From the NCBI GenBank assembly GCA_016649785.1, contig JAENXB010000074.1, positions 1 through 11,892 on the forward strand: a stretch of 11,892 nt of DNA. The letters are read 5' to 3'. The notes below the pieces were generated by a model, which saw nothing but the letters and a program-made list of their open reading frames with translations, had not been told where the DNA came from and did not search any database. Each line of letters begins with the position of its first letter. Within the stretch, counting starts at the first letter, position 1. The position numbers and the translations under genes are program-made. Source of the stretch: Flavobacteriaceae bacterium. Lineage in GTDB: Bacteria > Bacteroidota > Bacteroidia > Flavobacteriales > Flavobacteriaceae. Below are positions 6,046 to 11,892 of the stretch, piece after piece.

Positions 6046-8412
6046 TTAATTATCATCATTAAGTAATTTATCTAATGAGGCGAAATCTGTGATCAAAACC
6101 TGCCTTGCTTTGCTCCCTTCAAAAGGGCCGACTATTCCAGCGGCTTCCAGTTGGTCTATAATCCGGCCGGCCCGGTTATACCCCAATTTCAGTTTTCGTT
6201 GTAGTAAGGATGCTGAGCCTTGTTGTGCTATTATTATAACTTCGGCGGCTTCGCGGAACAGTTTATCGCGCTCGCTCACATCAATATCAAGACTTGTGCC
6301 ATTCTCCTCACCATCGTATTCAGGCAGGAGGTGGGCATCCGGGTAAGCTTTTTGAGATCCAATAAATTCAGTGACTCTTTCCACTTCCGGGGTATCTACA
6401 AATGCGCATTGCAGCCGGATCAAATCATTCCCCTGGGTAAAAAGCATATCACCGCGGCCTATAAGTTGATCGGCTCCCTGACTGTCCAAAATAGTCCTTG
6501 AATCTATTTTTGAAGTTACCCTAAAGGCAATTCTGGCCGGGAAGTTGGCTTTTATGATTCCCGTGATAACATTCACCGATGGGCGTTGGGTTGCGATAAT
6601 AAGATGGATACCAATTGCCCTGGCCAGTTGTGCCAATCTCGCAATAGGAGTTTCCACCTCTTTCCCTGTGGTCATGATTAAATCGGCAAATTCATCTATC
6701 ACCAAAACAATATAAGGCAGGAATTTGTGGCCGTTTTCGGGATTTAATTTCCGGGCTTTAAACTTGACGTTGTATTCCTTAATATTTCGCACCATAGCAT
6801 CTTTCAGAAGCGTATAGCGATCGTCCATCTCGATACACAAGGAATTCAGGGTGTTTATTACCTTGGTGTTATCGGTAATAATTGCATCCTCGGTATTTGG
6901 CAATTTTGCCAGATAGTGGCGTTCAATCTTATTAAAGAGCGTTAATTCTACTTTTTTAGGATCAACCAATACAAATTTCACTTCCGCAGGATGCTTGCAA
7001 TAGAGAAGTGAGGTGAGGATCGCGTTTAAGCCTACAGATTTTCCCTGTCCCGTGGCTCCGGCCAGCAACAAGTGCGGCATTTTGGCAAGATCTACCACAA
7101 AGGTTTCATTGGAAATTGTTTTTCCCAGGGCTAAAGGCAACTCCATTTCAGCATTCTGAAATTTTGGCGAGGCAATAACCGAACGCATGGAAACGATGGT
7201 GGCATTTTTATTTGGAACTTCAATTCCTATGGTTCCTTTCCCGGGAATTGGAGCTATAATCCTTATTCCAAGGGCCGAAAGGGAAAGTGCTATGTCATCT
7301 TCCAGATTCTTGATCTTTGAAATCCTGATCCCGGCTTCGGGTATAATTTCGTATAAAGTAACCGTGGGCCCAACAGTTGCTTTTATTTGCGCAATTTCAA
7401 TTTTATAGTTTTTTAAAGTTGAAACTATGTTGTTTTTATTTTCCTCGAGTTCCTGCTGATCAACGGTAATTCCTCCTCCGTTGAGGTTATAATCCTTTAA
7501 CAGGTCTATGGTTGGCCATTTGTAATTTTTTAATTCAAGGGTTTGATCAAATTCCCCAAAATCCCTGACAAGTTTTTGGCTAAGGGAATCCTCAACTTCT
7601 TCCTCTTCAGCAGTTTTTACTTCCATTTGCACAACCTCCTCTGAAAGTGCAGGAGTTTTTACTGTTTTTTCTTTTTCTGCTGAATTGGTTTTGTCTTCAA
7701 TAATTGATTTGTCAGGAGAAGCCTTTTCTTTTCCATTAAAAGTTTTGCTAACCCAATCTTTTTCTTCAGAAGTAATAGAAGCAGCAGTTTGGGAAGTTTT
7801 AAAATCTTCGTGAAATTCTTTCTTCTTGCTCTTAAAATAGTCCCCAACAATTTCCGGGGTTATTTTTAACCTGATCGAAAAATATGCTATAAAAAGAAAT
7901 GTGAGGAGTAAAATAGTTCCTGTAAACCCGATGAAATCCTGCAAATAATCATTCAGTTCAAAACCGACCCGGCCACCCAGCAACGAATATTTTTCAGTAA
8001 AAAAACCAAGAAACACAGCCCACCATAGCATCATTAAAATTCCCCAAAACCAATATTTGAAGAGGTTTTTAGATTTGAAACCAAAAAACATATAAACTCC
8101 CGAGATCGTAATAAGGGCAACCAGTATAAATGCGGCAAGGCCAAAACCATTATATATAAAAAAATTACTTACAGTCGCGCCAAACTTGCTCAGCCAGTTT
8201 TTTGCGACTATTTCCCGGTTCCCAATTTCATGAAGCATACTTTGATCGGCTTGCCAGTTAAATAAAGACGATGCAAAGGCAATGATCAAGGCAACTCCCA
8301 ATAACATCAAAAAGCTGCCAAAAACTACTTTTTGTTGTCGGGTTAATTTAAAGCCCGGTTTTTTAATCCTGGAGCTTCTGGTTTTTTTTGTTGGGGCTTT
8401 TTTAATGGCCAT
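6046..8412 (-). CDS. ftsK: DNA translocase FtsK
   Basis: From the ATG at 8410-8412 the protein is 788 residues. Four membrane helices (about 28-52, 88-110, 118-140, 160-182) anchor it at the septum. An acidic, lysine-rich linker (about 200-285) leads to the alpha domain, then the RecA-like motor with Walker A GATGQGKS (452-459), Walker B VLVIDEF (569-575) and ATQRPSVNVITG (607-618). A C-terminal gamma winged helix (about 715-776, with GSASLLQRKLKLGYNRAG) should read the polar DNA signals and contact XerD. FtsK pumps chromosome DNA toward dif and activates dimer resolution during division. The linker is short, as is usual outside Proteobacteria. The frame extends to a TTG at 8436, but that codon is inside the -7 box. 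It appears to lead the operon ftsK-lolA-lptF/G. Confidence 0.97.
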   Translation of the reverse strand: MAIKKAPTKKTRSSRIKKPGFKLTRQQKVVFGSFLMLLGVALIIAFASSLFNWQADQSMLHEIGNREIVAKNWLSKFGATVSNFFIYNGFGLAAFILVALITISGVYMFFGFKSKNLFKYWFWGILMMLWWAVFLGFFTEKYSLLGGRVGFELNDYLQDFIGFTGTILLLTFLFIAYFSIRLKITPEIVGDYFKSKKKEFHEDFKTSQTAASITSEEKDWVSKTFNGKEKASPDKSIIEDKTNSAEKEKTVKTPALSEEVVQMEVKTAEEEEVEDSLSQKLVRDFGEFDQTLELKNYKWPTIDLLKDYNLNGGGITVDQQELEENKNNIVSTLKNYKIEIAQIKATVGPTVTLYEIIPEAGIRISKIKNLEDDIALSLSALGIRIIAPIPGKGTIGIEVPNKNATIVSMRSVIASPKFQNAEMELPLALGKTISNETFVVDLAKMPHLLLAGATGQGKSVGLNAILTSLLYCKHPAEVKFVLVDPKKVELTLFNKIERHYLAKLPNTEDAIITDNTKVINTLNSLCIEMDDRYTLLKDAMVRNIKEYNVKFKARKLNPENGHKFLPYIVLVIDEFADLIMTTGKEVETPIARLAQLARAIGIHLIIATQRPSVNVITGIIKANFPARIAFRVTSKIDSRTILDSQGADQLIGRGDMLFTQGNDLIRLQCAFVDTPEVERVTEFIGSQKAYPDAHLLPEYDGEENGTSLDIDVSERDKLFREAAEVIIIAQQGSASLLQRKLKLGYNRAGRIIDQLEAAGIVGPFEGSKARQVLITDFASLDKLLNDDN

Positions 8413-8433
8413 AAATACTAAGGGGAATTTTTG

Positions 8434-8441
8434 CAAAAATA
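8434..8441 (-). promoter_or_regulatory. -7 promoter element for ftsK
   Basis: On the - strand this reads TATTTTTG followed by CA, matching TAnnTTTG. The predicted transcript start near 8427 leaves about 15 bases before the ATG at 8412. The upstream in-frame TTG (8434-8436) is the end of this box, so it cannot be the translation start if the promoter is real. A -33 TTG at the usual spacing is not seen. Confidence 0.68.
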
Positions 8442-8586
8442 CAAATAAGCATCTGTCTAAAATAGAGAAAAGAAAATCAATATCAACAATGATTTGTATT
8501 TGCTTTTTTATATCCCAATTTAACGGTTTATTTTTTTAAATATTCTAATTGCGAAGGGACTATTTCTAAATCTTTAATTTCAAAAA

Positions 8587-8623
8587 AGAAGCCCTAAATA
8601 TTTATAAAATACTTAGGGCTTCT
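8587..8623 (-). terminator. Strong intrinsic terminator after dgkA
   Basis: AGAAGCCCTAA (8587-8597) pairs perfectly with TTAGGGCTTCT (8613-8623). Inside, TATTT and AAATA can extend the stem after a single A-C mismatch, around a 3-base loop. On the - strand the stem is followed directly by TTTTTTG, so it is an intrinsic terminator for the tpx-dgkA transcript, about 40 bases past the dgkA stop. On the + strand there is no T-tract. Confidence 0.88.
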
Positions 8624-8663
8624 AAAATTTTAAACCTGAATTTTATTTTTTAAAAATGTTCAT

Positions 8664-9041
8664 TTACCATTGGAATTTTGGAAAAATATGTGGAATATAA
8701 ATAAGAACTGCAATAATTATCGCTGTGAAAGCGGCAAAAAGTACAGCTCCGGCAGCTACATCTTTAATGTATCCTATTTTATTGTGGAAGTTTGGATGAA
8801 CAAAATCGGCTATTCCTTCAATCGCAGTGTTCAAACCTTCGATACTCAATACCAACCCGATGGATATAATTTGAAACATCCATTCTGTTTTAGAAATGCC
8901 AAAATAGAATCCTGCAATTGTAATAAGGATTGCAATTATTACCTGTACCTGGATGCTGTGCTCACTTTTGATTAATATCAAGGCCCCTTTTAGGGCATAT
9001 CCACCTCCTCTTATGCGTTTCCCGAGATAACTATTCCTCAT
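8664..9041 (-). CDS. dgkA: Diacylglycerol kinase / undecaprenol kinase family membrane protein
   Basis: The 125-residue protein has the DgkA family layout: an N-terminal amphipathic stretch and three membrane helices (about 32-50, 53-70, 97-118). Active-site residues are present: E27, then the signature EGLNTAIEGIAD with E68, N71, E75 and D79, and GYIKDVAAGAV with K93 and D94. The family phosphorylates lipids in the inner membrane with ATP; E. coli DgkA uses diacylglycerol and Gram-positive homologues use undecaprenol, and the sequence does not settle which applies. Its start overlaps the tpx stop by one base (TAATG), so translation is probably coupled to tpx. Transcription ends at the hairpin 8587-8623. 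Confidence 0.94.
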   Translation of the reverse strand: MRNSYLGKRIRGGGYALKGALILIKSEHSIQVQVIIAILITIAGFYFGISKTEWMFQIISIGLVLSIEGLNTAIEGIADFVHPNFHNKIGYIKDVAAGAVLFAAFTAIIIAVLIYIPHIFPKFQW

Positions 9042-9541
9042 TACAACAACACTTTTAAGGCAGCCAAATAATCAGGTTCTTGTGAAATATCAGGCACTTG
9101 CTGGCTGTGAAGGACTTTTCCCTCTTCATCCAAAACAATTACAACTCTGGAAAGTAATCCGGACATTAATCCGTCTATCATTTCTACCCCGTAATCTTTT
9201 CCGAAATCTCCCTGTCTGAAATCGGATAGGTTGGTGATATTATCCAATCCTTCGTCAGACACAAAACGTTCTTGAGTATAGGGCAAATCCCGGGAAATAC
9301 AAAGTACTGTGGTATTGTTTAGTTTGGTAACTCTTTCATTAAAATTCCGAACGGAAGTAGCACAAACGTTGTTATCAATGCTTGGAAAAATATTCATTAT
9401 TATCCTTTTCCCCTTAAAATCGTTTAAAGTTGCTGTAGATAAATCGGTGCGTACCAATTCAAAATGTGGTGCTTTTTCACCATTTTCCGGAAGGCTTCCG
9501 TAGGTATTTATTTTTTTATCTTTTAACGTTATTTGTGACAT
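9041..9541 (-). CDS. tpx: Thiol peroxidase Tpx, atypical: resolving Cys absent
   Basis: From the ATG at 9539-9541 the product is 166 residues, the normal Tpx length (E. coli 168), and begins MSQITLK much like E. coli Tpx. IFPSIDNNVCATSVR carries the peroxidatic Cys (C60), and VLCISRDLP (79-87) and GLLSRVVIVLDEEGKV (128-143) are family signatures. Tpx reduces H2O2 and alkyl hydroperoxides using thioredoxin. E. coli Tpx forms a disulfide between Cys61 and Cys95; here the segment matching RFCGAEGL reads RFVSDEGL, so V94 replaces the resolving Cys. The only other Cys is C81. The longer frame to the ATG at 9613 is rejected because it covers the -7 box. Thioredoxin lies two genes upstream. Confidence 0.95.
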   Translation of the reverse strand: MSQITLKDKKINTYGSLPENGEKAPHFELVRTDLSTATLNDFKGKRIIMNIFPSIDNNVCATSVRNFNERVTKLNNTTVLCISRDLPYTQERFVSDEGLDNITNLSDFRQGDFGKDYGVEMIDGLMSGLLSRVVIVLDEEGKVLHSQQVPDISQEPDYLAALKVLL

Positions 9542-9570
9542 GATAATAGATTTTTTTTCATTGGATAAGC

Positions 9571-9578
9571 CAAATTTA
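9571..9578 (-). promoter_or_regulatory. -7 promoter element for tpx-dgkA
   Basis: On the - strand this reads TAAATTTG, a full TAnnTTTG match, though followed by GC instead of CA. A TTG lies 23 bases upstream (9602-9604 read on the - strand), at the upper end of the usual -33 spacing. Transcription would start near 9564, leaving about 23 bases before the ATG at 9541. The box lies between the terminator 9620-9652 and tpx, as expected for a new transcription unit. Confidence 0.7.
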
Positions 9579-9619
9579 ATGCTTAAGAAGTGAGGATTTA
9601 CCAAAATTATCATAAAACA

Positions 9620-9652
9620 AAGGAGGCTGCTTTTGAAAAAAACAGCCTCCTT
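9620..9652 (-). terminator. Intrinsic terminator after the peroxiredoxin-thioredoxin operon
   Basis: AAGGAGGCTG (9620-9629) pairs perfectly with CAGCCTCCTT (9643-9652), a GC-rich 10-bp stem whose loop can add a TTTT/AAAA pairing. On the - strand it is followed by TGTTTTATG, a modest U-rich tail, about 20 bases past the stop of the 82-residue gene. It separates the prx-trx-DUF6952 unit from tpx. Confidence 0.85.
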
Positions 9653-9672
9653 AAAGTATTATTTATTAGGTT

Positions 9673-9921
9673 TTAGCGATCTATTGATCCAATTACCTTT
9701 TTTGCGAAATTATTGGCGGCATCCATTTCGGAAGCTCCGTCTTCAATCATTTTGTGCACTTCCACAGCGCCGCATAAATTGGTGACCAGTTCTCCAATAA
9801 CATCCATCTCCTCTTCAGAAACCGAACGGTGTTCAGTAAAACTTTCCAAAACATCAATGGTATGCTGCAATTTTTCGGAGTCGTTGTTGCGCTGTAAATG
9901 TCTAATTACCGGTAACTTCAT
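9673..9921 (-). CDS. Small conserved protein, DUF6952-like, unknown function
   Basis: This 82-residue, acidic, probably alpha-helical protein has no signal peptide or membrane segment. It begins MKLPVIRHL, has a central EEMDVIGELVTNL segment, AVEVHKMIEDG (52-62), and ends KKVIGSIDR. I recognise this pattern as the Bacteroidota family listed as DUF6952, from memory only. It has a single Cys (C50) and no CxxC motif. It starts inside the thioredoxin gene and overlaps its end by 20 bases in another frame, so it is very probably made by translational coupling with thioredoxin. This suggests a role with the peroxiredoxin/thioredoxin pair, but that is inferred from position only. Confidence 0.85.
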   Translation of the reverse strand: MKLPVIRHLQRNNDSEKLQHTIDVLESFTEHRSVSEEEMDVIGELVTNLCGAVEVHKMIEDGASEMDAANNFAKKVIGSIDR

Positions 9922-10216
9922 CTACTAAATTTTTTAACAATTCAAATTTGTTGGTTTGAACCTGATTTACAAAACTTCCGTTTTTGAAGGTTGCAAAAGT
10001 TGGCAGATTATCTACAGTCGCCATTTTTCGCGATTCCGGATATTTTTCAGCATCCACCATCATAAAGATTGCTTGCGTATTTTCACCGGCCAGTTTTTTG
10101 AATTTCGGTTTCATCAACCTACAATTTCCACACCATCCGGCCATGTATTGAACCACAACAATGCTGTTATCTGCAACAATTTCGCTTAAATTATCTTGTT
10201 CTAAATCTTTTGCCAT
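9902..10216 (-). CDS. Thioredoxin-family protein with CGNC active site
   Basis: The 104-residue single-domain thioredoxin fold lacks a signal peptide, so it is cytoplasmic. The active site is WCGNC (28-32, C29 and C32), where N31 replaces the Pro of canonical WCGPC; the cis-proline is P72 in LPTF. VDAEKYP (54-60) follows the usual beta strand. It is a dithiol reductant, most likely for the adjacent peroxiredoxin whose stop lies 10 bases upstream, and possibly for Tpx. The Asn in the CxxC loop is expected to change redox potential relative to CGPC thioredoxins. The gene overlaps the next gene by 20 bases. A separate housekeeping thioredoxin probably exists elsewhere, so no trxA symbol is given. 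Confidence 0.95.
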   Translation of the reverse strand: MAKDLEQDNLSEIVADNSIVVVQYMAGWCGNCRLMKPKFKKLAGENTQAIFMMVDAEKYPESRKMATVDNLPTFATFKNGSFVNQVQTNKFELLKNLVDEVTGN

Positions 10217-10226
10217 AATTCTTAAT

Positions 10227-10865
10227 TTAGTTTAAACTCAAATAAGAGGCAACTCCTTCACGGTCGGCAGTCATTGCTTCTTTTCCTTCTTCCCAGTTTG
10301 CAGGACAAACTTCCCCGTTTTGCTGTACGTGAGTATAAGCGTCAATTAATCTGATAAATTCTTTTACATTCCTTCCAAGAGGCATATGGTTTACACTTTC
10401 GTGAAAAACTGTACCATCTTCATCGAGTAGGTAAGTGGCACGGTAAGTAACATTGTCACCATCTACTGTTAAAGCTCCGGTTTCTTCGTCGTATTGCTCA
10501 TTGGTAATATCAAGTATTCCCAATTGAGAGCTAAGGTTTCTGTTTGAATCGGCAAGGATAGGATAAGTTACTCCCTCAATTCCACCATTGTCTTTTGCAG
10601 TGCTCAACCAGGCGAAGTGAACCTCGGCAGTATCACAGGATGCTCCAACAACCATCACATTTCTTTTCTCAAAATCCTTTAATGCATCCTGAAAAGCGTG
10701 TAACTCTGTAGGACATACAAAGGTAAAATCTTTTGGATACCAAAACAGCAACACCTTTTTATTGTTCTTTTGGGCTTCTTCAAGAATATTTAACTTGAAG
10801 GTATCTCCCATTTCATTCATTGCATTTACACTTAAATTTGGAAATTTTTTTCCTACTATTGACAT
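10227..10865 (-). CDS. 2-Cys peroxiredoxin, AhpC/Prx1 subfamily
   Basis: The 212-residue protein has the Prx1/AhpC hallmarks: PKDFTFVCPTE with the peroxidatic C51 and T48, R142 in YRATYLLDEDG, HMPLGRN (160-166), and GEVCPANW with the resolving C187. It reduces H2O2 and organic peroxides, with an intersubunit C51-C187 disulfide that a thioredoxin-type partner must reduce; the next gene encodes one. It has a GGIEG stretch (94-98) near the usual GGLG place but no C-terminal YF motif, so it should resemble bacterial peroxiredoxins that resist over-oxidation. It leads a three-gene operon with thioredoxin and the DUF6952-like gene. An ahpF gene is not in view. Confidence 0.97.
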   Translation of the reverse strand: MSIVGKKFPNLSVNAMNEMGDTFKLNILEEAQKNNKKVLLFWYPKDFTFVCPTELHAFQDALKDFEKRNVMVVGASCDTAEVHFAWLSTAKDNGGIEGVTYPILADSNRNLSSQLGILDITNEQYDEETGALTVDGDNVTYRATYLLDEDGTVFHESVNHMPLGRNVKEFIRLIDAYTHVQQNGEVCPANWEEGKEAMTADREGVASYLSLN

Positions 10866-10900
10866 CTTTTTTTATTTAAATTGTTATTGATTTTCTGATG

Positions 10901-10908
10901 CAAAAATA
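10901..10908 (-). promoter_or_regulatory. -7 promoter element for the peroxiredoxin operon
   Basis: On the - strand this reads TATTTTTG followed by CA, a full TAnnTTTG match, identical to the ftsK box. Transcription would start near 10894, about 28 bases before the ATG at 10865. No TTG occurs at the usual -33 spacing. No OxyR or PerR operator can be recognised by eye. Confidence 0.68.
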
Positions 10909-11041
10909 GAGAAACTCATCGCTAACAGGAGAGAATTAAATTTTAATTTCTTATCATTCCATAGAATTTGACTATAACATTTTAAATCATCTATAAGAAT
11001 AATCTATATCAATAGATTTTGGGACACTTAAACCGTTGATA
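10909..11041. other. Intergenic region between nhaC and the peroxiredoxin gene
   Basis: AT-rich, no coding frame. AATCTAT (11001-11007) and ATAGATT (11012-11018) form a 7-bp stem with a 4-base loop, just past the nhaC stop on the - strand. It has one GC pair and no adjacent U-tract, so it is at best a weak terminator. Confidence 0.4.
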
Positions 11042-11892
11042 TTAGGCATTTTTAGTGGAAAGCATCCTGATTTTTATGCTTAATGCGGCAAAGAGCAAGG
11101 TCATGAAAGGACTTAAATAATTGAAGAAAGCATATCCTATATATGAAAGGGTTGGTACTCCCAATACGCCACTATGATAAGCTCCACAGGTATTCCAGGG
11201 TACCAAAACGGAAGTTACCGTACCTGAATCTTCAAGTGTTCTGCTCAAATTTTCTGGCGCAAGGCCTTTATCCTTATACGCTTTTGCAAACATTTTTCCC
11301 GGGACAACAATAGCAAGATATTGATCGGATGCGGTGGCGTTAAGTGCCAGGCAGCTAAAGACGGTACTTGCAAATAATCCAAAAGTGGTATGAAAAAGGT
11401 TTAATAAAGCTGTGCTAATTCTTGATAAGGCTCCAATTGCTTCCATAATCCCACCAAATACCATCGCGCAAAGGATTAACCAAATGGTTCCCAGCATTCC
11501 TGCCATTCCCCCGGAAGAGAACAAATCGTTTAGTTTTTTATCATCTGTAATTATAGAAGTGTCAACTGTAATGGCTTGCATAATTCCCTTGTATCCGCTT
11601 ATAAAGTCTAAACTTTCTGTTCCTGCAATTTGTGCCACGATTCCCGGTTGAAAGATCAGGGCTGCGATTGCTCCCAGAATAGTGCCGGCTAGCAATGCAA
11701 TTAAAGGAGATGTTTTTTTAATGATTAAAAAGATTACAATGACGGGGACTAAAAATAGCCAGGGAGTAATTGTAAAAGTTGATTCTATGGAATGTAATAT
11801 CGCTGAAGTATCTGTTGTACCGGAAACATCCAAATTGAGGCCAATGATCACAAATATGAGCAGGGTTAAAGTAATGGTAGGCACGGTAGTTA
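11042..11892 (-). CDS. nhaC: Na+/H+ antiporter, NhaC family (C-terminal part, cut by window edge)
   Basis: The frame stays open to the right edge, so the start lies outside; about 283 residues of a family that is usually 450-500 are present. The visible part is a polytopic membrane protein with at least six hydrophobic helices. The GTG at 11882-11884 lies just before a helix and is in-frame coding, not the start. Family motifs include FGGIMEAIG, LNATASDQYLAIVVPGKMF, and SGTVTSVLVPWNTCGAYHSGVLG, the late signature of NhaC carriers. They exchange Na+ for H+ across the inner membrane, and some relatives exchange malate/lactate with H+/Na+. Sodium use fits a marine habitat, which is an inference. 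Its stop is 176 bases upstream of the peroxiredoxin start, separated by that gene's promoter. Confidence 0.94.
   Translation of the reverse strand, partial: TTVPTITLTLLIFVIIGLNLDVSGTTDTSAILHSIESTFTITPWLFLVPVIVIFLIIKKTSPLIALLAGTILGAIAALIFQPGIVAQIAGTESLDFISGYKGIMQAITVDTSIITDDKKLNDLFSSGGMAGMLGTIWLILCAMVFGGIMEAIGALSRISTALLNLFHTTFGLFASTVFSCLALNATASDQYLAIVVPGKMFAKAYKDKGLAPENLSRTLEDSGTVTSVLVPWNTCGAYHSGVLGVPTLSYIGYAFFNYLSPFMTLLFAALSIKIRMLSTKNA

Noticed and set aside
6036..6059. Longer LolA start overlapping the ftsK stop
   Set aside because: It would put up to eight extra residues before a textbook signal peptide. Not excluded, but less likely than 6035 or 6038.
8413..8436. Eight-codon extension of FtsK from a TTG at 8436
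   Set aside because: The codon lies inside the -7 box TATTTTTG; the ATG at 8412 gives a normal basic N-terminus.
9542..9613. Twenty-four-codon extension of Tpx from an ATG at 9613
   Set aside because: It would translate across the -7 box at 9571-9578; Tpx of normal length starts at 9541 with MSQITLK.
11001..11018. AATCTAT/ATAGATT stem after nhaC
   Set aside because: Only one GC pair and no adjacent T run on the - strand; too weak to call.
1..11892. CRISPR arrays, tRNA or rRNA genes, riboswitches (including an FMN riboswitch before ribB), phage genes
   Set aside because: No regularly spaced repeats, cloverleaf or rRNA-like sequence was seen, and only 37 bases separate lptF/G from ribB, too short for an FMN riboswitch.

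Overview
The window looks like chromosomal DNA from a member of the Bacteroidota, most likely a marine-type flavobacterium (Flavobacteriaceae). The grounds are AT-rich sequence, no clear Shine-Dalgarno sites, six copies of the Bacteroidota/flavobacterial -7 promoter element TAnnTTTG (five read TAnnTTTGCA) just ahead of genes, and protein types typical of that group (LolA beside a LptF/LptG permease, a RibB fused to a degenerate RibA, a small DUF6952-like protein). The assignment rests on recognition of sequence features; no database search was run.

Layout, left to right. Positions 1-270 carry what may be the last 55 codons of a transposase on the + strand (2-169), then AT-rich intergenic DNA. 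A Cof-type HAD phosphatase (271-1086, -) and a SanA/YdcF-like DUF218 membrane protein (1268-1882, -) follow. The only complete + strand gene is an NfsB-like nitroreductase (2064-2693), which converges on ribB across a perfect 10-bp hairpin (2726-2752).

From 2761 to the right edge every gene is on the - strand. In transcription order (right to left) they are: a Na+/H+ antiporter of the NhaC family, cut by the window edge; peroxiredoxin, thioredoxin and the DUF6952-like small protein, ending at a terminator (9620-9652); thiol peroxidase tpx and diacylglycerol/undecaprenol kinase dgkA, ending at a strong terminator (8587-8623); and ftsK, lolA and a LptF/LptG permease, tightly packed and followed by ribB with its own -7 box.

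The genes fall into three groups. The first is envelope biogenesis: LolA for lipoprotein transport, LptF/G for LPS transport and DgkA for lipid phosphate recycling, with FtsK acting at the division septum. The second is thiol-based peroxide defence: a 2-Cys peroxiredoxin, a CGNC thioredoxin and Tpx. The third is flavin chemistry: RibB, and an FMN enzyme across the convergent junction. Most of the window is housekeeping. The points most worth a second look are a Tpx that lacks the usual resolving cysteine, a RibA-like domain that has lost all its zinc ligands, a small uncharacterised protein translationally overlapped with thioredoxin, a TTG start one base after the lolA stop, and a possible transposase remnant at the left edge. 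I saw no convincing new multi-gene system.
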